From positions 3,162,531 through 3,226,530 of the forward strand of contig CM022668.1 of assembly GCA_012295275.1 (NCBI GenBank): a stretch of DNA of 64,000 nucleotides, written 5' to 3'. The translations under genes were made by a program, and so were the position numbers. The stretch is from Chrysomallon squamiferum. Its lineage: Eukaryota > Mollusca > Gastropoda > Neomphalida > Peltospiridae. Positions 1 through 36,806 of the stretch are shown one piece after another; position 1 is the first letter of the stretch, and each line of letters begins with the position of its first letter. The notes below the pieces were generated by a model. The model was given only the letters and a program-made list of their open reading frames with translations. It had not been told where the DNA came from and searched no databases.

Positions 1-160
1 ATAGTTGTTGTTATTGTTAATATTACTACTGCCACTAACAATAAAAACAGCGCACCACAACCACACAACTACTACTACTACTACCACTTCAACTTCTGCT
101 ACTATTTTAATTATCACCACCATCACCACTACTATTTCTACTGCTGCTGCTATTACTACT

Positions 161-191
<31 letters not shown>

Positions 192-1145
192 TACTACTAG
201 TAGTACTACTACCACTACTACTATTACTACTACTACTACTATTACTACTACTACTGCTACAATTTTAATTTCGGAATTCAAATAACTTCGGACAATTTCA
301 GGTTTCATATCTGACATTGCGATGATTTGACGTATATTGTATGACGTCATTCGCACGTTGTTCACATGGTATGATAAATGTCGATATCAGGTTTGAAGTT
401 AAAATTGCACGGAAACTGGATCACAAAGTCTGCTAAAAAAAAACCCAGGTAGTTCTTACTAAGAAACACCAAACGTGTATATATTTAATTTATTTAATTT
501 TGATTTAGTACAATGCAGTTTGAGAAGAATGAATGAAACACGTACATGATATTGATGACATTTTATTGGTTTATCTATTTTTGTTTTAATATTTATAATT
601 CGTTATGCATATTTATCTTTACAGAGAATTCTAAATATTCTGTTTATTTATTTATTTATTTATTTATTACAATTTTTGTTGTTCTTTCTGTTTCTGTTCT
701 TTTCTTTCTATTTATGTTTTTATTATCATTAACATTATATATTACTGTGTATTGCTGTTGTTCTTTCTTCCTTTCTTTCTTTCTTTATTTTTATTAACAT
801 ATTTCACACAGATTTAAGAATTATATTAATATCACTGCGATTCTTTATTATTGCATTAAATGTGATAGAAATCTTCTTTCAGCAAAAAAAAAAAAAAAAT
901 TAAGTGCGGAACTTCAACTGTAAAAAGAGGGATGTAACATCAAATTTGGACAATAAACTATATGATATACATATGTGTGTGTGTGTCTGTGTGTAGGTGT
1001 GTATGTGTGCGTGTGTGAGCGTGTGTATGTCTTAATTCAAATACGTATCATGTTAATTCTGTACGATTTTTTTTGAATCCATAACTCCGTTAAAGCTGCA
1101 TTGATATTATCCAAATATAAATAATAGTTTTACGACTGTTTGAAG
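1..1145. other. Upstream intergenic, triplet and AT-rich repeats
   Basis: No gene is seen. From about 65 to 265 the DNA is a degenerate ACT/ATT trinucleotide tract, which gives spurious poly-Leu/Thr and poly-Val readings on both strands. The remainder is AT-rich, with TTTA and CTTT runs near 640-800, an A15 run near 885 and a GT-rich tract at 970-1030. The segment just before 1146 is the presumed promoter/5'UTR side of the 20-exon gene, but I see no convincing TATA or initiator. Confidence 0.6.
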
Positions 1146-19962
<18,817 letters not shown>

Positions 19963-20044
19963 TTCGGAAAAAAACCTGAGTAGTGGAATGGTTCTGATAA
20001 GCAAATGTATTACCAGAAGTCTGTCATCAAATACTTTCTTCTAG

Positions 20045-21480
20045 AATGCTTTGAGTAATGCTTTTTATAAAATTCATGATTGGGATAGACATTTATGTTA
20101 CTTGAATGATTGTGGTAAACATTTTATTTAGTAGAATGATTGGTGATAAACATTTTTGTTACTTGAATGATTATGGTAAACATATTAATTAATGGGATGA
20201 ACATTTTTATTACTTGAATGATTGTGGTAAATACTTTATTTAGTGGAATGATTGGTGATACACATTTTTATTACTTGAATGATTATGGTAAACATTTTAA
20301 TTAATGGGATGATTGGGATGAACATTTATCTTACTTGAATGATTGTGGTAAACATTTTATTTAGTGGAATGATTGGTGATAAACATTTTTATTGCTTGAA
20401 TGATTGTGGTAAACATTTTATTTAGTGGAATGATTGGTGATACACATTTTTATTGCTTGAATGATTGTGGTAAACATTTTATTTAGTGGAATGATTGGTG
20501 ATAAACATTTTTATTGCTTGAATGATTATGGTAAACATTTAAATTAACTGAATGATTGGGTTGAACATTTTTATTACTTGAATGATTGTAGTAAACATTT
20601 TATTTAGTGAAATGATTAGTGATAAACACATTTGTTACTTGAATGATTATGGTAAACATTTTATTTAGTGGAATGTTGAGGGTAAACGTTTTTTATTAAT
20701 GGAATGATTGCAGTAATGATTGTGGTAATCATTTATTATTGGAATGATTGGGATGAACATTTCTATTACCTTGAATGATTCTGATAAATATTAACAGAAT
20801 GATATCAGTAAACAATGTTACTACTTGTATGATTCTGGTAAATATAATTACTGGAATGTTGAGGGTAAACATTTTTATTAATGGAATGATTACTGTAAAC
20901 ATTTTTATTAATGGAATGATTACTGTAAACATTTTTATTACTCAAATCATTTTTGTAAACATTTGTTACTGGAATGATTGGGGTAAATATTAATTTATTA
21001 ATTTTGTTATTTTTTTTATTTTATTAATGCTATGACAGGTAAAACTTATTAATAGAAAGATTAGGGTAACATTTTATATTATCTGTGTAATGGGTAGTTG
21101 TAAACAGTATCCTGACATACATTAAACATCTTGTATTAATGCTATGACAGGTAAAACTTATTACTTCACTTATTAGGGTAAACATACTTGTTGGAATGAC
21201 TAGATAAATATTTTAATTGATTGAATGATGTGGGTAAACATTTTTATTAATGGAATAACATGAATAAGCATTTATGTTAATGGAATTATATGAGTAAGAA
21301 CTTTATTGTTCATATTATTGAGTAAATATTTGTATTAATTAAATGATTTGGATAAACAAAAATTATTAAACTGGAATGGTAATAATTAAAAATTTTGATT
21401 AATGGAATAATTTGTGTAAAAATTTCCATTAATGGAATGATTTGAATAACATTTTTATTAATGTAGCAGTTTTGATAAAT
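20045..21480 (+). repeat. Tandem array of about 30-31 bp units downstream of the 20-exon gene
   Basis: Degenerate units follow the pattern GGAATGATTGTGGTAAACAT then TTTTATTA, often as alternating half-units of about 30 and 31 bp (GTGGTAAAC against GGTGATAAAC). There are more than 40 units in about 1.4 kb, fading past 21 kb. The array begins about 85 bp after the stop codon, so the transcript's 3'UTR may run into it. Confidence 0.85.
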
Positions 21481-22625
<1,145 letters not shown>

Positions 22626-23750
22626 TCAGGCGAAACTAGGGGAGGAAACACTGCGATTGATAACTAGGTGACCCTTATTGTCTGCCCTTAGTGATGACGT
22701 CATAGTAACCCCGACGCTGAGGCTTTGACACATAGCCATCTGTTGTAGTTTGTTAATAATCAACGACGTTTCCAGAACACTTTGCAAACCAGACGACACC
22801 GAAAAATACTCTCTAGTTTCCTTTTTGAGCAGTTTATAATACACGACGCAAACGGTTTTCAGAAATTTTTGCTTGAACGTTTTGTTAAATATTATGATAA
22901 CTACAGGGTTGATGACGCCGCACAAGAACGACAACCAGACGAATGACGTCACCAGTTCCTTGGATAACGTCCCTTTGTTCGATACGTCCACAACAAACAA
23001 GATGTTGAGCGGCATCCTGAACAACGAGTAACAACAAATTATCACAAGCAAAGCTCTGAGAGCTCTGAGCGTTGTCCTGGAGTAGGAGAGGTTTTTTCTT
23101 TGGGTAGACACGTTATACAGATGGCTCGGAACAATCACGGCAAAAATTCGATGATGTGATTTGGCCTCTTTGATAATTTTCAGAACTGTACACAAGATAA
23201 TAAACGCCGGTATGAACGATCCAAAAAATCCTTTAACAAACGAAAATTCTGCTTGTCTGTCGGTGAGAATCACACACAGCGAGTACCTGGACGAAAACAC
23301 GTACGCCGAGTTGGACGTGAACGGAAATAAGGTTAAAGCTAAACTGTGAATCCACGCGTAGCTGATCATTCCTGTCACCGAACACTTTCCTATGATACTC
23401 GAGTACTTGAGCGGCCTGCTCACTGCCACGCATCTGTCTATACACACCATCAACAGACTGAGGAACGCGGCACTGTTTCCGAGAGCGTGGCAGAAACCGG
23501 AAATGACGCAATACGTATCCCATGAAACGAAGTGGTAAGACATTTTCGCCAGCCCGGCAAAAGGCGTCACGAATATTGCAACGAGAAGTTCCCCTACTAA
23601 AAGAGACACGAGAAGGAAGTTTGTGTTCGTGTGCAGGATTGAAGTGCGAATGATAATAAATATGAGGATGAAATTGAAAAACATCGCGGAAAAACTCAAG
23701 ATGAAAGCAATCATTGCTACGACAGTGTTTACGTCATTCTCTGACGTCAT
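22626..23750 (-). CDS. Class A (rhodopsin-like) GPCR, orphan, intronless
   Basis: A 374-residue intact reading with seven hydrophobic segments: about 9-34, 44-66, 80-105, 124-146, 171-195, 231-254 and 265-289. Family landmarks are N26 in TM1, C81 and C159 as the likely TM3/ECL2 disulphide, DRC at 105-107 (DRY position), W133 in TM4, P181 in TM5, P247 in TM6 and N281-P282 in TM7. Odd residues are Glu54 where TM2 normally has Asp, Arg245 where the TM6 toggle Trp usually sits, and Ile285 in place of the NPxxY Tyr. The basic KTFKQKFLK stretch after TM7 fits helix 8. The C-tail is Ser-rich. The ligand is unknown. It is convergent with the 20-exon gene. The fold is near certain; the subfamily is not. 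Confidence 0.93.
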   Translation of the reverse strand: MTSENDVNTVVAMIAFILSFSAMFFNFILIFIIIRTSILHTNTNFLLVSLLVGELLVAIFVTPFAGLAKMSYHFVSWDTYCVISGFCHALGNSAAFLSLLMVCIDRCVAVSRPLKYSSIIGKCSVTGMISYAWIHSLALTLFPFTSNSAYVFSSRYSLCVILTDRQAEFSFVKGFFGSFIPAFIILCTVLKIIKEAKSHHRIFAVIVPSHLYNVSTQRKNLSYSRTTLRALRALLVIICCYSLFRMPLNILFVVDVSNKGTLSKELVTSFVWLSFLCGVINPVVIIIFNKTFKQKFLKTVCVVYYKLLKKETREYFSVSSGLQSVLETSLIINKLQQMAMCQSLSVGVTMTSSLRADNKGHLVINRSVSSPSFA

Positions 23751-29340
<5,590 letters not shown>

Positions 29341-29343
29341 CAG

Positions 29344-29670
29344 CCGACTACACTTTAATCAAATTAACAGCAATCAGTCTGACTTGGTATCGACTGTATC
29401 TTCATAACAGTTCTCTTGTATGTGTATGTCAGTCTGTATACGTGTTTGAGTGTGTATGTGGTTGTATATGCATGTGTGTATGCATTTGTATGTGTTTGTC
29501 TGTCTGTGTGTGATATTCATAACTCTTCTCTTGAAAGAAACGCCAGTCTATCCAGATTAGAACCGTGACATGCTGAATAAAACCAGCCTCGTTTGCACTT
29601 TAGATCACACCCACGTGACTCTGTCCAAATCTTTAGTAGGGGACTCAGAATCCTGGTTATAATCTTGGTG
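29344..29670 (-). pseudogene. Decayed fibrinogen-related C-terminal exon
   Basis: The end of this stretch is a mutated copy of the 3' part of the FReD last exon (compare 34549-34814 and 56843-57105): AAGATACAGTCGATACCAAG then TCAGACTGATT on the minus strand. It is interrupted by a GT-rich insertion (29417-29520). Traces such as KDLDRVTW and GWFYSACHGSNLD are recognisable in shifting frames with stops. The AATAAA seen downstream of the better copies reads GATTAAAG here. Not functional. Confidence 0.75.
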
Positions 29671-30203
29671 TTGTAATGGACGTAGTAGCTATAGTAATAG
29701 TAGTAGCAATAGTTGTAGTAATAGTAGTAGCAGTAGATGCAGTAGTAGCAACTGCTGTTGTAGTGATAGTAATAATTCTATAATAGTAGTAGTAGCTGCT
29801 TTTGTAATGGTAGTATTATTGTAAGTTAAAAATGTTTTGTATTGCACGTATTCACTGTCTCATTCATTGTTTTATTTTATAGAAAGCTCTGAGATTACAA
29901 ACAAATAATGTAAATATATCCTGAATACTCCAACGTTTCCTTGTAATAATAACTATAATAGTAATAATAATAATAATATTGTTGTTGTTGTTTTTATTAT
30001 TATTAGTAGTAGTTGTAGTAGTAGTAGCAGTAGAAGTAGTAGTAATAGTTGTTGTTTTGTTGCTCTTGAACCAGAAATGTAGTATACTAGAAGTAGTTAT
30101 ATTTATAGCACTAGTTGCAGTAGTAGTAATAGTAGTGCGACAGATCTGACACTAATAATGTCAGAAAATCTGTACAAAATAAACATAAAACAAATAGTTT
30201 ACC
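29671..30203. other. Between FReD relics: TAG/GTA triplet tracts
   Basis: Degenerate AGTAGTAGC triplets occupy 29690-29810 and 29950-30140. A stretch at about 29830-29940 is an inverted copy of 54845-54970, which lies next to another FReD leader relic. The two leader-exon loci are therefore larger duplicated blocks, not just shared exons. Confidence 0.6.
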
Positions 30204-30307
30204 TTCTAAGCCAGTCGTCATATCCCCACCCCCAGTGTTCACCGTGTGACTCTGCTACAGTCAGACATGTTAGAACCAACACACAAAGAAATAGAAATCA
30301 TTTCATT
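30204..30307 (-). pseudogene. FReD leader exon copy with early stop
   Basis: The exon homologous to 60100-60203 and 42533-42636 is present with the same 104-nt length and a GT donor (GTAAAC). Its third codon is TGA, so the leader reads M-K-stop. The rest, including LTCLTVAESHG and WGWGYDDW, is well preserved. The TATATAA upstream of the better copies is altered here. A recent pseudogene or an assembly error is possible. Confidence 0.8.
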
Positions 30308-30309
30308 TT

Positions 30310-30413
30310 TAGTCTTTTTACCCTTCTTCTAGTAGTCAGCATTTTGACGAGCTATGTGAACACTGGAAATATGAGACGTCTATTTTTTCCTTCTTTTTAT
30401 TCATGTGTTTTTC

Positions 30414-30464
<51 letters not shown>

Positions 30465-30809
30465 TTCACATGCTCTTTTGTAATTTCGTTCAAAGCTGTT
30501 ACAGAAAATATGTCACGTGTTAACCTTTCGACGTTCATGATTTTTTTCTCTCGATCTTCTGAAACGTGATTTAAACTAGTTTATTTCCAAGTAATCTACT
30601 TCTTATTTATTTATTTTGTTATATTTTGCTTTTTATTTATAAAAACTTTAATTTAAATGTAATTTATTATTAATTTATATAAAATATTATTATTCTTTTG
30701 CTATATTGTTGCTATATGTATTACGTAGCTATGAGTGTATATGTATGTTTCTATGCATGCATGTTTTATTATTATTATTATTATTTTTGTTGTTGTTGTT
30801 GTTACTATT

Positions 30810-30849
<40 letters not shown>

Positions 30850-30984
30850 TTTTGCGCAAAACAAACCTGTCCTAATTCTAGTTACATGTTTACTTTCCAC
30901 CAAAATTGGTAGAATATACGGACACTAATAAAACAGATTTTTCTCATTCTTATTCTCTTTCTGCTAGCTCGATAATACGTGTTA
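30310..30984. other. GT tract, TTTA repeats and a dispersed FReD-locus flank
   Basis: A GT tract lies at 30417-30459 and TTTA repeats at 30808-30852. The stretch from about 30895 to 30984 matches sequence near 56170-56215 and the CGATAACACGTGTTAC block near 51222. It is the left half of a locus-specific repeat that the element at 30985 interrupts. Confidence 0.55.
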
Positions 30985-33945
30985 CCCATTTAGTCCGGGA
31001 GCAGAGAGGGTTGTCCTTGCATTGTTGTATTAAGTGGATTTTTCTTATTGTTGATGACTCTATTTTCAGAAACTGCTTGATGACCCTTGAGCAATTTGAG
31101 AAATTCAAGATGGTCGCCATTACATATAAATGACAATAACTCCCTACCTGTTCACCCCAGGAAGGTGATTTTTATCCTATATCTAGGTTTTATGGGTTAA
31201 GCTATCCATTAGAACTAAGTATTATGTTAATATCGTATTACATAATCGTAATTACCAAGATGGCCGCCGTAACACTAAAACTGGCATATCTCCTTAACTA
31301 TTTACTCCAAATTAGTCGTAAAGGTGTCTATCACTGGGTATTTTGGAGACACATCTATCTGTATCAGATCAAAGTTCATATACTGATGATGTCATATAGA
31401 AATCCAAGATGGCTGCCGGTTTACAAGCATGGTATATCTTCTATACTATTCAGTCTTGGGAAAACTATGAAAAGATAAACGACCACATGTGTTATATTAT
31501 AACATATGTTCAATAATTTTAAATCTGAATTCTCACACAGACTACCAAAAGCATATTATACAAGTCATATTTAAGGATGGCTACCGCTTCACCAAATAAT
31601 TTACACTGTTGTATATCGTGTTGCTCATGTGCTTCGCAAAGACATGCAATCAACTATGATGTCGGGTTACAGCAACCCTGATTATATCAGGCGCAAAATA
31701 TTGTGCATTTCATGTTTGCAGAGTTGCAACTACAACCACGTGATCTGCATGGGGTAGTACTGTGGCATCCACATTCTATTAGACATAGTACCATCTCTGG
31801 GACTAGTTCGACTTCATCAGGGAGGGTGACTGGTTGAAGGGACTTGTTTTGTTCATCCTTTACCCAACCTTATTCCGTTGAGTCCAACTCAGAAGGATTC
31901 TGCGCTTCCATTGACTGCCTGGTGAGCTCTTTTATCATTTTCTTTGAATGCCTCAGTTGTTGGTGGCAAGGTATACAACTTCGGTGTTGACGATCCTTTG
32001 CCTGGTTTTGAAAGCCATACCTTTAACCTTGTCTCTGACATTGTACTACAGTTTGTTTGTCCATAGCACGCGGAAAGGAAGGAGGTAGCTTGTTGAATAT
32101 CAGATTCCAGAGAATGCCCTGGTGCACCCAACAAGTTAAGTGAGTGCCCCGCTCGAAGTGTTTTGAATACAGTGGCCTTTCCAGTTCCAAAATAGGAATG
32201 AACGGTGTCACATCCAGAAAGTGCACCTGCCGGGAGTCTTCCTTCGACTATCTCAGAATGCTTCTGCACAGTTTTGCCTATATCAACCACCGTCCTTCCT
32301 TTGATGAGATTTCCATGTGATGACAATGCAGCAACAGTACAAAGACGTCAGTGACATCCGCGACAACAGTGATTTTGCTGTCTGCATTTTCCGCGGCACA
32401 ACTCAAGACCTGTTGGACAATCACGTTATCTGCTTCTTCCTGTGAAGTTGCCAGACCTGCCCGTAAGATTACAACTCTACCTTCAATGATTTCGGTTGAC
32501 TCCCGATCTGCTCCTGTTACCACTGACTTGTGATGTCGTGTGTTGTCCTCGTGAAACTTCTTATCCTCGACTAGATCACCAACTATCAGTTGCATCAGTT
32601 GCTTCTTGTTTTTGGAAGAGGTTAGTAGAATCTTCTGCGCTGGAAGGTTACTGTTGACTTGCAAATGATGAACCCTACTGACACCAGTTGCCCTAGATCC
32701 TCTGGTAACATTCTTTGTGCTGTAATCGTAGCATCTGTCAAATATCAGATACACGTCCTTGACCCGTAGCCTTTTTCCTATAGTATATTTGAAGTTCGCT
32801 ATTTAATCATTGACAGACCCATCACCAGGCCAAGGAACTACCCACACAGTATTGCTGAGCCATCGAGCACACTAACATTTGCACCACCAGCAACTCAGTC
32901 AGACACCTGAATTTGGAGAATTTTCTTCAAGGTAGATTTTGATTTCGCAATCCTCATATCTCCAGTATCATCAAACATGGACGTTGGAACTGGCTCAAGT
33001 TCATGACCAAGCACATCTTTAATGTCAATGTCCCGCCCACAACCTGTAGGATAATCGCCCTTGAGTAAATCAAACTGGTATCAAATACCTTCACATGCTT
33101 CCTTGCATGATCCATAGTAACAACCTTCTTCGTGAAGGTTTCATAAAATCGACTTTCATTTGTTCTGTCCCGACTGTGACTGATTTGTGGACATTGACTG
33201 CAGTGGAACCAATCTGGAGTGGAACCAATCTAACTACACTGACTACACCACTGGGGTGTGCAGCAAAATCTGAAAGATTAATGCAAGTGTCGAGTTTTTG
33301 TCTGATTCCATCTCGGTCTCTCTTGTCTTCAGCGATCCTGGCTTTTGCCTCTTCTTTGTGTGTTGTCACCACCTTGCTTTGAGTGTACTTATCCGTCATC
33401 CAGATCAGATTCCAACCTGCGGTCCCAAATCTTCAGCGTTTCTTAAGAGTGATGCCAACTTACCCCCAATAAACATGCCTCTAACCAGCGGAATGGTGCA
33501 TGACGTGCTCACCCTTAGTGAAGTTTTACAACACCTCTTGTGGTAGCCGTTCCGTCTCACGAAGGTAGCACAACACATATCTCGCGTAGTTCACATGGCC
33601 CGCTGCAAAGAAGTGTGGTAGACTTTGCTTGTAGGTTGCCAGATGAAGTGACTGGTCACCTTCGTGCTCAGCCCGTACAAACACCATGGTCAGCCGTCTC
33701 AGACAATACGATATTAACATAATACTTAGTTCAAATGGATAACTTGACCCCTAAAACCTAGGTATAGAGATAAAAATCACCTTCCTGGGGTGAACAGGTA
33801 GGGAATTATGGTCATTTATATATAATGGCGGCCATCTTGGACGCCATCTCGAATTTCTCAAATTGCTCAAGGGTGAACAAGAAACTTAATACAACAATGC
33901 AAGGTTAAGGGCAAACATGGCAGTTGGCTCCCAGACTAACTGTCT
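30985..33945 (-). mobile_element. Decayed DNA transposon with long TIRs, PIN/XPG-like + Cys-rich protein
   Basis: The terminal inverted repeats are about 230-250 bp: 30990-31238 against 33708-33940, sharing for example CCTGTTCACCCCAGGAAGGT, TTTGAGAAATTC and AAGTATTATGTTAATATCG. The outer ends read TTAGTCCGGGAGC on the left and, inverted, TTAGTCTGGGAGC on the right. Between them, minus-strand fragments encode pieces of one large protein: RAEHEGDQSLHLATYK and HFFAAGHVNYARY (33526-33720), FDRCYDYSTKNVTRGSRATG with VVADVTDVFVLLLH (32278-32754), ALSGCDTVHSYFGTGKATVF (31889-32326) and a Cys-rich end (CGCHSTTPC, SRGCSCNS). I associate this architecture with the Academ superfamily (XPG-like nuclease plus Cys-rich zinc-binding end). 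That assignment is from memory and not proven. Frameshifts and stops show it is inactive. Confidence 0.8.
31660..33720 (-). pseudogene. Broken transposon-borne PIN/XPG-like protein gene
   Basis: Coding runs from ATG 33720 at the inner edge of the right TIR toward about 31660. The frame changes between 33526-33720, 33091-33399, 32278-32754 and 31889-32326, and in the Cys-rich tail (31668-31850) a TGA sits where a residue between Cys-containing blocks is expected. The acidic cluster VVADVTDVF and the EEADNVIVQQ segment correspond to metal-binding and conserved parts of this multicopy family (established from general family appearance, not a search). Confidence 0.75.
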
Positions 33946-34548
33946 AATTATAAAATGTACACATTTGTAAAAGTGTATCTTTATTGGTAGAAATAAGAAT
34001 TATTTATATCCCTACAATTTTATTACTCCCTTTGACCTGTCAGTGCTGATAACAGAGTATCACAATAAAATAACACTGTTACAAAACATTAGAATATGAC
34101 CTTCTTAACCCTTTACTAGTGGACTTGACGTGAATATATATGTGAGGAATGACAAATTTATTTATTTATTTATTTATTTCGACTTAATTTTAGAGGAAAT
34201 TAATCCACCAAGTACACCAACACATCAGATATTTTCTCAGAATGAAGGAGCTGCTGGATATGGCGAATACGAGCTCCTTTGAAAAAAATATCTGAGGAGA
34301 AAGACTAGTCAAAATGATCCTACATCAAATCTTTATTCATCCACCTTAGTCATATTAGACGTAGCCCTTTTTAAAGTATTTTACACTCGTGTACCTATCA
34401 GACTGTTCGTGGGAATAACAGATATTGTTTAGCATGCTACGGTTTTAACACTCACAGAGACACGCAGATACACAATTAGTCTCATACTTAAAAAATATAG
34501 AAAAACAAAACAAAAATATTGCAGCTGATCGATACTTTATTCAAATTA
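33946..34548. other. FReD-locus intergenic repeat block
   Basis: The segment contains AAAATAACACTGTTACAAAA followed by CATTAGAATATGACC, a motif block that recurs at about 37005-37060 (inverted), 49365, 51360, 53065, 56340 and 63545. No gene is seen. Confidence 0.6.
34525..34545 (-). terminator. Polyadenylation signal after FReD last exon
   Basis: Minus-strand AATAAAG lies within 15 nt of the stop at 34549. The same arrangement is present after the stop at 56843, so the 3' end is conserved between copies. Confidence 0.65.
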
Positions 34549-34814
34549 TCAGTAATGAAGCTGACTTGGTATTGGCTGTATCTTCATAACTGTTCTCTTC
34601 ATAGAATAGTGATTTCCCTTGAAAGCTTTCCAGTTTATCCAATCAGCAAAGGAGGTGTGGTTTCGATGGAGATGGCGACCGTTCAGATTAGAACTGTGAC
34701 ATTTGGAATACCACCAGCCGCCTTTGAACGTTTTGCCACAATTATTGCCCCACGTGTCTCTGTCCAAGTCTTTAGCAGTGAACTCGTAACCCCGGTGACC
34801 TGAGAAACTGTCGC
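34549..34814 (-). CDS. FReD C-terminal exon, open and complete
   Basis: This is the last exon of a fibrinogen-related domain: the acceptor TGTTGTAG, phase 1 entry (G|GC), 87 codons, then TGA. It carries the family hallmarks GDSFSGHRGYEFT, the calcium-site-like region DLDRDTWGNNCGKTFKGGWW, YSKCHSSNLNGRHL and MKIQPIP. Two Cys (NNC and SKC) form the conserved C-terminal disulphide of fibrinogen-like domains. AATAAAG follows on the same strand a few bases after the stop. No upstream exon lies within about 9.9 kb on the minus strand; the next is 44758-44854. It may be an orphan exon, or the end of a gene with a huge intron containing the inverted arm. Confidence 0.85.
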
Positions 34815-34905
34815 CTACAACATAATTGAAACGAAAGAGATAAGATATAACTGAGAACAGAATTTGTAGTGAAAAAACAACATACATATCACTTAGAAAT
34901 ATATT

Positions 34906-34909
<4 letters not shown>

Positions 34910-34957
<48 letters not shown>

Positions 34958-36150
34958 TTAACTCTCTCTAATACCTAACATTAACAATAGTACCTAACAT
35001 TAACAATAATACCTAACATTAACACCTAACATTAACAACAATACGTAACATTAACAATAGTACCTAACATTAACTATAATACGTAACATTAACACCTAAC
35101 ATTAACAACAATACCTAACATTAACACCTAACATTAACAATAGTACCTAACATTAACACCTAACATTAATAATAATACCTAACATTAACAATAGTACCTA
35201 ACATTAACAATAATACCTAACATTAACAATAATACCTAACATTAACACCTAACATTAACAATAGTACCTAACATCTAACATTAACACCTAACATTAACAA
35301 TAATACCTAACATTAACACCTAACATTAACAATAGTACCTAACATCAACACCTAACATTAATAATAATACCTAACATTAACAATAGTACCTAACATTAAC
35401 AATAATACCTAACATTAACAATAACACCTAACATTAATAATAATACCTAACATTAACAATAACACCTAACATTAATAATAATACCTAACATTAACAATAG
35501 TACCTAACATTAACAATAATAGCTAACATTAACAACAATACCTAACATTAACATTAATACCTAACATCAACACCTAACATTAATAATAATACCTAACATT
35601 AACAATAGTACCTAACATCAACACCTAACATTAATAATAATACCTAACATTACCAATAGTACCTAACATTAACAATAATACCTAACATTAACAATAACAC
35701 CTAACATTAATAATAATACCTAACATTAACAATAACACCTAACATTAATAATAATACCTAACATTAACAATAATACCTAACATTAACAATAATAGCTAAC
35801 ATTAACAACAATACCTAACATTAACATTAATACCTAACATCAACACCTAACATTAATAATAATACCTAACATTAACAATAACACCTAACATTAACATTAA
35901 TACCTAACATCAACACCTAACATTAATAATAATACCTAACATTAACAATAGTACCTAACGTTAATAATAATACCTAACATTAACAACAATACCTAACATC
36001 AACACCTAACATTAATAATAATACCTAACATTAACAATAGTACCTAACGTTAATAATAATACCTAACATTAACAACAATACCTAACATTAACAATAATAC
36101 CTAACATTAACAATAATCCCTAACATTAACAATAATACCTAACTCCGCTG
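34910..36150. repeat. (CT)n followed by ACCTAACATTAACAATAAT minisatellite
   Basis: A CT tract (34910-34954) passes into about 1.17 kb of 13- and 19-bp units (ACCTAACATTAAC with or without AATAAT, AATAGT or AACAAT), ending near 36145. The homologous place next to the other C-terminal exon (57201-57301) has only the CT tract and then the preceding exon (57320-57487). The array therefore sits where that exon is missing. It is not a telomere repeat. Confidence 0.9.
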
Positions 36151-36255
36151 TCTCTTTGTTTCATGAGTCTTTGTGTTTTTCTATTATAAATCTACACGAG
36201 AGTCGGATTATGGCTGGTTGTTAGTTGCAATAAAAACGCTCAGCTAAATCCAAAA

Positions 36256-36290
<35 letters not shown>

Positions 36291-36700
36291 ATGAATGAAT
36301 GAATGAATGAATGAATGAACAAATAAATAAATAAATAAATATTATCAATAATAATAATCACAATAATAAATAAAAAACAAATGTACATTAATATATACAA
36401 GTATGGGGTTACTGTAGGAAACACATATCTACAGAAAGAATTTGATCAAAACTTAAAAAACTTCAATTCTTTGTTTCTCTAATGTATTACACACAAACAC
36501 ACACATATACATACATACATGCATACATATATACATACATACATATATATATACAAACATACATATATACATACATACATAGATACACATATATATGTTA
36601 ACCAAGTGACAGATGAAGCTAGTTATATAAATGTATACTTATTTATTTCTACAGAAACATCTGTCAGCATCCTAATTTAGTTTGTTTGAATCAGTGCGTA

Positions 36701-36806
<106 letters not shown>

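Noticed and set aside
5-268. Poly-Leu/Thr open reading and the opposite poly-Val reading
   Set aside because: They are products of an ACT/ATT triplet tract with no splice or codon signal.
23161-23523. Short readings opposite to and overlapping the GPCR
   Set aside because: Shadows of the intact seven-helix frame.
31255-31480. Possible separate gene in the left part of the long-TIR element
   Set aside because: It contains repeated AAGATGGCNGCC words typical of subterminal transposon repeats and no sustained reading.
34970-36145. Telomere-like CCTAAC repeats
   Set aside because: The unit is ACCTAACATTAACAATAAT, not the metazoan TTAGGG/CCCTAA hexamer; it is interstitial and degenerate.
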